Positions 58,733 to 64,000 of a DNA stretch of 64,000 bases are shown here, piece after piece. The stretch is from the NCBI GenBank assembly GCA_027886175.1, contig JAJNNQ010000096.1:744001-808000 (forward strand), written 5' to 3'. Both the position numbers and the translations under genes were made by a program. The notes beneath the pieces were generated by a model, which worked only from the letters and a program-made list of their open reading frames with translations, ran no database searches and had not been told where the DNA came from. Numbering within the stretch: position 1 is the first letter of the stretch; each line of letters starts with the position of its first letter. This DNA is from Phylloscopus collybita. Taxonomy: Eukaryota; Chordata; Aves; Passeriformes; Phylloscopidae.

Positions 58733-59118
58733 GGCTCCGCCCTGACTCCGGCCCCGTTCTCTCCGGCCCCGGCTCCGCCCTGACTCCGGCCCCGTTCTCT
58801 CCGGCCCCGGCTCCGCCCTGACTCCGGCCCCGTTCTCTCCGGCCCCGGCTCCGCCCTGACTCCGGCCCCGTTCTCTCCGGCCCCGGCTCCGCCCTGACTC
58901 CGGCCCCGTTCTCTCCGGCCCGGGCTCCGCCCTGACTCCGGCCCCGTTCTCTCCGGCCTCGGCTCCGCCCTGACTCCGGCCCCGTTCTCTCCAGCCCCGG
59001 CTCCGCCCTGACTCCGGCCCCGTTCTCTCCGGCCCCGGCTCCGCCCTGACTCCGGCCCCGTTCTCTCCGGCCCCGGCTCCGCCCTGACTCCGGCCCCGTT
59101 CTCTCCGGCCCCGGCTCC
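58733..59118. repeat. 38-bp GC-rich minisatellite, about 10 copies
   Basis: TGACTCCGGCCCCGTTCTCT recurs at exact 38-base steps (58743, 58781, 58819 and on) with a few substitutions. Because 38 is not divisible by 3, a minus-strand frame repeats every 38 residues. Confidence 0.95.
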
Positions 59119-59682
59119 CCCCGCTCAGCCCGCCCCGCCCGCCCCCGTCCTCCCCGTAGTAGATTCCTGTTTGTGTTGTGTCTGAGAAGTGGCATTTGTG
59201 CTGGAGAAGTGCTGTTGGGAGGAAAGGATGGAATACATCTTCTCCGGAGATGTGCAATGAAGGACTAAATTGCAAGGAAGGGGAGTATTTATAAACTGTC
59301 TCCATGTTTCCCTGTCATCCTGGGCATTTGGATTTAGCCTGGGCTGGTCAGTTAAATCAGAAACAAGCCAACCCAGCTCCTGAACTCTCTATGAATGTTT
59401 GAAACACCTCCACAGAAAGACAAGTTACTAGGGATTCCAAAAGCAAAATTGTAAATGAAGGCTAATGATTGCTGGGGAATTTCCTCAGGAGTTATGAACC
59501 TTAGGCATGTGGGATTTTGGAGGTGGAATCCCAGTTCTGGCCTTGGGTACCTGCAAGAGAAGAGGGGTTTTATCCATAGCAAGGGAAGTCCAGAGCCCCA
59601 GGGTGTCAGCTGCAGACCAGGAGGTGTGCAGGGAATGAGCACACCTGTCTGCCCCTGCCCTCAAACTGAGAGTGACAGCAGC

Positions 59683-59808
59683 CACAGGTGTGAGCTGTGA
59701 GGATGATGAGGGGACAGGGCAGCCCACAGGTGTGAGCTGTGAGGATGATGAGGGGACAGGGCAGCCCACAGGTGTGAGCTGTGAGGATGATGAGGGGGTG
59801 GCTCCTGC
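59683..59808. repeat. 42-bp tandem repeat, 3 copies
   Basis: CACAGGTGTGAGCTGTGAGG recurs at 59683, 59725 and 59767. Confidence 0.95.
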
Positions 59809-60129
59809 CGCGGGGGCTGCTTGAAGAGGGGAGCCTGGGCTCTCTTCAGCCTGGAGCTGCTGGAGCAGAGGGCTGAGGAGGTGCTGAGGGACAAACCTTT
59901 GTGCTTGGAAGCAGCAGGTGAGCCAGTGTGGGTTTGTAGGGGGGATTTCTTTCCTTTCCCTTTTCAATTTCATCCTGCTAATCCTTTCCTAGTGTCCCCA
60001 AAAAAAGAAAAGTGGGGGTTATGAGGACAAAAAAAGTTCAAATCAGGGGAAGAAACTCTTCTCCACTTACAGTCTAAATTAGGAGGAATCCCCCTTTACC
60101 TGGGATTTTGATAAATAGTGATATCTCTA

Positions 60130-62215
60130 TAAGGTTTTTATTCACTATTACATTCTTTGGTGGTACACTGCTTCTTGTTTTGTTTGTTGGTATTATTTTT
60201 TTATGTGTAATTTGGTTTTTGAGTGATGATAACTTTATGGATGTGTTTGTTTGTATTTAAGGTAGAATTAATTTAAGTGGCTTTTTTTTTAAAACTTGTG
60301 AGTTATTGGGGTTTTGTTTGTTGTATGTAGGCATTCAGATTGGGTGGGGCCAGCTTGGCTGGTGGAGGTTTGGGTGTTTTGTTCCATGTGCAGTTATTAG
60401 TTTTTGAAAGCTTTTTCCCTGTAGTGGTTTTAAGGTGGCTCTTACTAACTTACTGTCTGGTTTTATTTTGTTTGTAGATACTGTATGATAAGGGATTTGG
60501 TCTATTTATTTAACACTGTATTTCTTAGTTCAGGTGTTGATTAGGTTGCTTTTGAACTGAGTTTTGTGGCTGAATTTTTTTTGGTGGGGTGTTATATTTT
60601 TAAAGGATAAATTTTCTAAGGCTTACAATGCTGTGATGGGCTGTAATATGAGGTATTGAGTAGGCTTTGAATGATTTAGTGGTGGTTTTTATTATGGTGA
60701 ATAGGTAGAGTTAGTTTTGGTGGGTCTGAGGTGCTGTGATGTAGTTAATCTGTTACAGTTTTTTAATATTTATAATTGGACTGTTGTTATTGTACTTTGA
60801 GGTTAATTTATTTGGCTTGTTTGTTTGCAATGTGTGTTTTCTAGCTATGGCTAGAAACTGTATCATATTTTATATATTGTATATTTTATTATTATTATAT
60901 ATATTATATATTTGGGAGATATTGTTTATGGTTAAATTGATCTTTGGGTTTTGTGCATGCTTATAGGTGATAGTTTTGTGTTGATGGTTTGAGGCATTAT
61001 GGGTTCATTGAGTCAGGAATAATTTTTTTGGTGTTGTTAATTTAAGTTTATTTGTGATATTTCTGTTATGGTAGTTTAATTTGTTGTTTTGCAGTTTTTT
61101 ATTGGTTTTATTTCTGGGAACTTGGCTATTGATAGGATTGGTTTTTTAGGTAGTTTTTGGAGTAGTGATGTTCTGTTTTTAGTAGTTTAGATTTTTTCAT
61201 GTTGTTAGGGGCTTTTTGTTAATTTTATAGAGTACTGATGATTATTTATGAGTTAGTGTAGGGGTTTTTTTAGTCAGTTTTAGGGTCAGGTGAACAGTTT
61301 TGAGTTTAGTAAGTAGGTTTGATTGATCTTTTTTGCTAGTTCTTGTGACATGTTGTGTGTGTGGGATTCCATATGGTTGTTTTTAGTTCTTGTTTCATTT
61401 TTATGATGTGAAAAGAATGTGGTGTGGTTTGTTTGCTGGCAGTTGGTTGTATGGTGGAGTTTTTTAGTTTGTGGACTTTTTGTTAGTGAGATTAAAGTTT
61501 TTTATTTTTGAGTTAATTTATAATGATGTTAAAGATTTCAGGGAGGTTTAGCTTTTTGATATGGGTGTGCTGTGTGAAGAAGGTAATTTATTTGTTTTAT
61601 GTGATATTGGTGGTGCGGTGGATAGAGGGAATTTTTGCAGTAGTCATTTTAAATGTTTGAGGTTTTTTGGCATTTGAAATACTTGTTTAGGAGGAAGTTT
61701 GTTTGGAATGTATGGGGTTTGGGGTTAGTTATAATGGTATATTTTATTTTTAGTTTTAATTAGATTTTTTTAAGTTTTATTATAGGTAAAAATTGTGATA
61801 TCTTTGTTATGTCAGTAAGAGAAATGGGTTTTGATTTTGTGTGTAGCGATGGGATTGGAGTATGCAGAGTACTAGTGTTGACTAAGAATTTAATTGTTGT
61901 GGTTTTGCTCTGTTAGATTAATGAATTGATGTACTATGAAACACATCAGTTTTTATTTTTATGTGATTGCAGACAGGCTTTTTTAAGTTTGGGGTGATTC
62001 TGGGCATTCACTTGAGGTTTTTAAGGGGATTGGACATGGGATTATTTTTATTATATTTGGAATATTGATTATGGGTAATTAGGCTTGGTTTATTTTAGGG
62101 CAAATTTTTTTTTTTTTCCAAAATTGATAAGTTTGTCAGGTTAGGGTATTTGTGTGGTGTTTTTGGTGCAACTCTAAGCATCCATCATTGTTTGTGAGTG
62201 TTAGGTGGTCTAATC
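60130..62215. other. C-depleted, T/G-rich strand-asymmetric block
   Basis: In five 60-base lines I counted 16 C in 300 (about 5%), while G remains frequent. Flanks are normal: C is common before 60100 and after 62220. No low-complexity period explains it and no open frame is longer than 60 codons. The pattern is as if C had been converted to T on the + strand (G to A on the minus strand), as cytidine deaminases do to retroelement cDNA. A minus-strand AATAAAG sits just outside the right edge at 62291-62297. I do not identify a retroviral gene. Confidence 0.6.
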
Positions 62216-63315
62216 ATATTACGCTGGGACCCACTCACAAACCGGACAACAGATCTGCTAAGATCATGTTTTGATGTTGGTTTTCTTTATTGTAGCTGAC
62301 AAAAAGACAGCAGCCCGGTGATAGCAGGAATTACCCAGAGGGCGAGCCGGCCTTCCTTTGCACCCGACAATGTGGATTCTAATCTCCAGATGCCCTAGAG
62401 ATAAGTGCAGGGCTACAGATCACAGAGGAGATCAAAAGCAGTGTGCCGGGTCGGGGGTCACCGGGAGGGATTTTTGAGTCAGCTTTGGAGACAGGGATGT
62501 CCAAGATGTGACCCCTTGGGCCCCATCGAAAGGAAGTCTCAGTTTTGATCACAATGCTGAGGTGTGCAGGGCAGAGCAGTCCCGGTGTGTGTTGTGTCAC
62601 TTGTCTGTGGTGCCTTCTGTGTCTTTTGGGCATCTCGTCTTTCACGGCTTTTGCCGTGGCCTTTCCGGGGGCCTCTCGGAAACCCTGGCGTCAGCCTTAG
62701 CATCTGCGGTCTCTGCGCTCCTCGGCCCGGCGCCTTTGACTCGGGAGCTGGGACAGGCATCGGCCCTCTCCTCAGGAGCATCCAGTCCGGTGTCCGTTCA
62801 GGTCTTGTTCTGAGCTGTGTCGACAGCTGTGCTCCGCAACGATCCATTCTGGCGGATTAGGACTTGTCAGAAGGCAAAGACAGGGAGGTGATTCTGACCG
62901 TAGCACTCTCGGGCATCCGTCTTTGCCCTCCTTGGAATGAGTCGTCCCGCTGGCATCTTCTTCCTGCAGGGTTCTGCGAGCCTGGCCAGCTCGCCATCGG
63001 TCTTACCTCGGTCACCTCATTCTGAGTTCTCTGGGTCCTCAGGGCCATTCTTGTGGCTGAGAGTTTTCTGTCCCCGTTGTGTTCCCTCGTTTGTGGTCTC
63101 CTGTGTCACGGGTGTGGGTGTGTATTTGGCCCGGAGCTGCTCTGCCTTGCTGCTTAGTCTGGGTGTAGGAGTAATAGGGCAAGTGCTGGGGGCTTGAAAT
63201 TTGTAATGTGGGGTGGAGTTGGACTGTAGAGAATATGCCTAGATATGACACAAGGTGTCTGGGGCTTTTAAGTTCTCCTGCAGCATTTTGACTTTTGTTC
63301 CTAACTTGCTTTCAG
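62216..63315. other. GC-richer unique sequence, no gene recognised
   Basis: Composition changes sharply at the left edge. There are scattered splice-like sites (for example an acceptor at 62967-62969) but no recognisable protein. It could include LTR sequence belonging to the C-depleted element. Confidence 0.35.
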
Positions 63316-63905
63316 ATGCAGATGCGCCCCATCCCGGGTGAGAGGGCTTCCCCTGAGGAGGTGGGTCACTGTTTGCCTTTGCAGGGGAAGTGTAAATGGT
63401 GGCTCTGTTACAAAACTGTTCTTTGTCTTTATTTCTAGGAAGTGGAGCTGCGTATCTGCAGTAAAGGTCAGTGGAGGGAGGTGAGCAGAGATCGGTGGGC
63501 AGAAGCAGTTGTCACTGCTCAGGTCTTGATTTCCGGTGCAGCTCCAAGCATCATCTGGGGCTTTTTTATTTTAGGTGTTCTGCTTGCCAGTTCTCCTGAC
63601 CCGGGCTGCCAGAGGCCAGATGGATGCAAGCTTAAGGTACACTTGTGGCGTACTTCAGTCAGACCGGGGCGGTTGCCGTTTTACGACATCTCAGCGAGCC
63701 TTTTGGCTTTGTTTCTTTGCAGGTGCTGCCGCTGCCCCAGGCGTGCCAAGGAATAGAGGAGAGCGGGTGAGTCGGCCTTTAGGTGGGGTGGCTCATAAGA
63801 GAGCGGTGGGCAGCAGCTTGCTAAACGTGTACCTTTTCATTTTGCAGGTACCCTCCGAGCAGTCTCTGGAGTCGAATGAAGATTCGAGGCGAGCTGGGCC
63901 AATGG
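63316..63905 (+). other. Series of five short exon-like blocks, unrecognised gene or relic
   Basis: Pyrimidine-rich acceptors and GTGAG/GTAC donors enclose short blocks at 63316-63337, 63439-63480, 63575-63636, 63723-63766 and from 63848 on. Starts are spaced 123-148 bases. Intron pieces share words such as 'cggtgggcag'. The reading frames do not join cleanly: the first-to-second phase runs into a stop. They may be non-coding exons, a decayed gene, or a diverged tandem repeat. Confidence 0.3.
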
Positions 63906-64000
63906 TGCGGAGGAGCCCTGGGGATTGCTCCCCTGGAGGGCAATAGTCACATTTTTGGTTTTGTGATCCTAGGTACCGTGAAGAGGTGCGGAGCCCAAAT

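Overview
The window looks like vertebrate nuclear DNA, most probably from a bird. It has multi-exon genes with GT-AG introns, CpG-island promoters, and more than twenty fragments of the CR1 LINE family that is typical of birds and other reptiles. CR1 fragments are dense in the first 28 kb, almost absent from 28 to 43 kb (one fragment), and not seen after that. Micro- and minisatellites dominate the last 20 kb. Species cannot be named from the sequence.

Left part (1-28 kb): a conserved tail-to-tail pair. FAM83H runs rightward in four coding exons (1,128 residues). MAPK15 (ERK7/ERK8) runs leftward in thirteen coding exons (559 residues). Both are complete and in frame across every splice junction I could trace. 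The same convergent pair is found in mammals (human 8q24.3). FAM83H anchors CK1 kinases to keratin and other partners. MAPK15 is an atypical MAP kinase linked to cilia and autophagy, and an RFX-like X-box lies just outside its start codon.

Middle (28-43 kb): a possible orphan last exon with a long 3' UTR of an unrecognised rightward gene, then THUMPD2 in ten coding exons (503 residues, complete). THUMPD2 is the THUMP-domain methyltransferase that modifies U6 snRNA in human cells. Its human neighbourhood is 2p22, so placing it next to FAM83H-MAPK15 is a change of synteny.

Right part (43-64 kb): a mosaic of gene pieces and repeats. It contains a 1.5-1.9 kb duplicated block (43.0-44.9 and 51.1-52.6 kb), a tandemly repeated YY1/ETS promoter-like unit, and an orphan CpG island with RFX-like half-sites. 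It also holds decayed exons resembling the synaptonemal-complex gene SYCP1, the last three coding exons of AKT2 without the rest of the gene, and one ankyrin exon resembling NFKBIB. Several tandem arrays follow: CACCTG-rich, T/G, 67-68 bp and 38 bp. Next comes a 2 kb stretch almost without C on the + strand, then a string of short exon-like blocks at the right edge. Genes drawn from several ancestral linkage groups, some only as fragments, suggest a region built by segmental duplication. A passerine germline-restricted chromosome, a dot microchromosome, or a chimaeric assembly are the alternatives to test.
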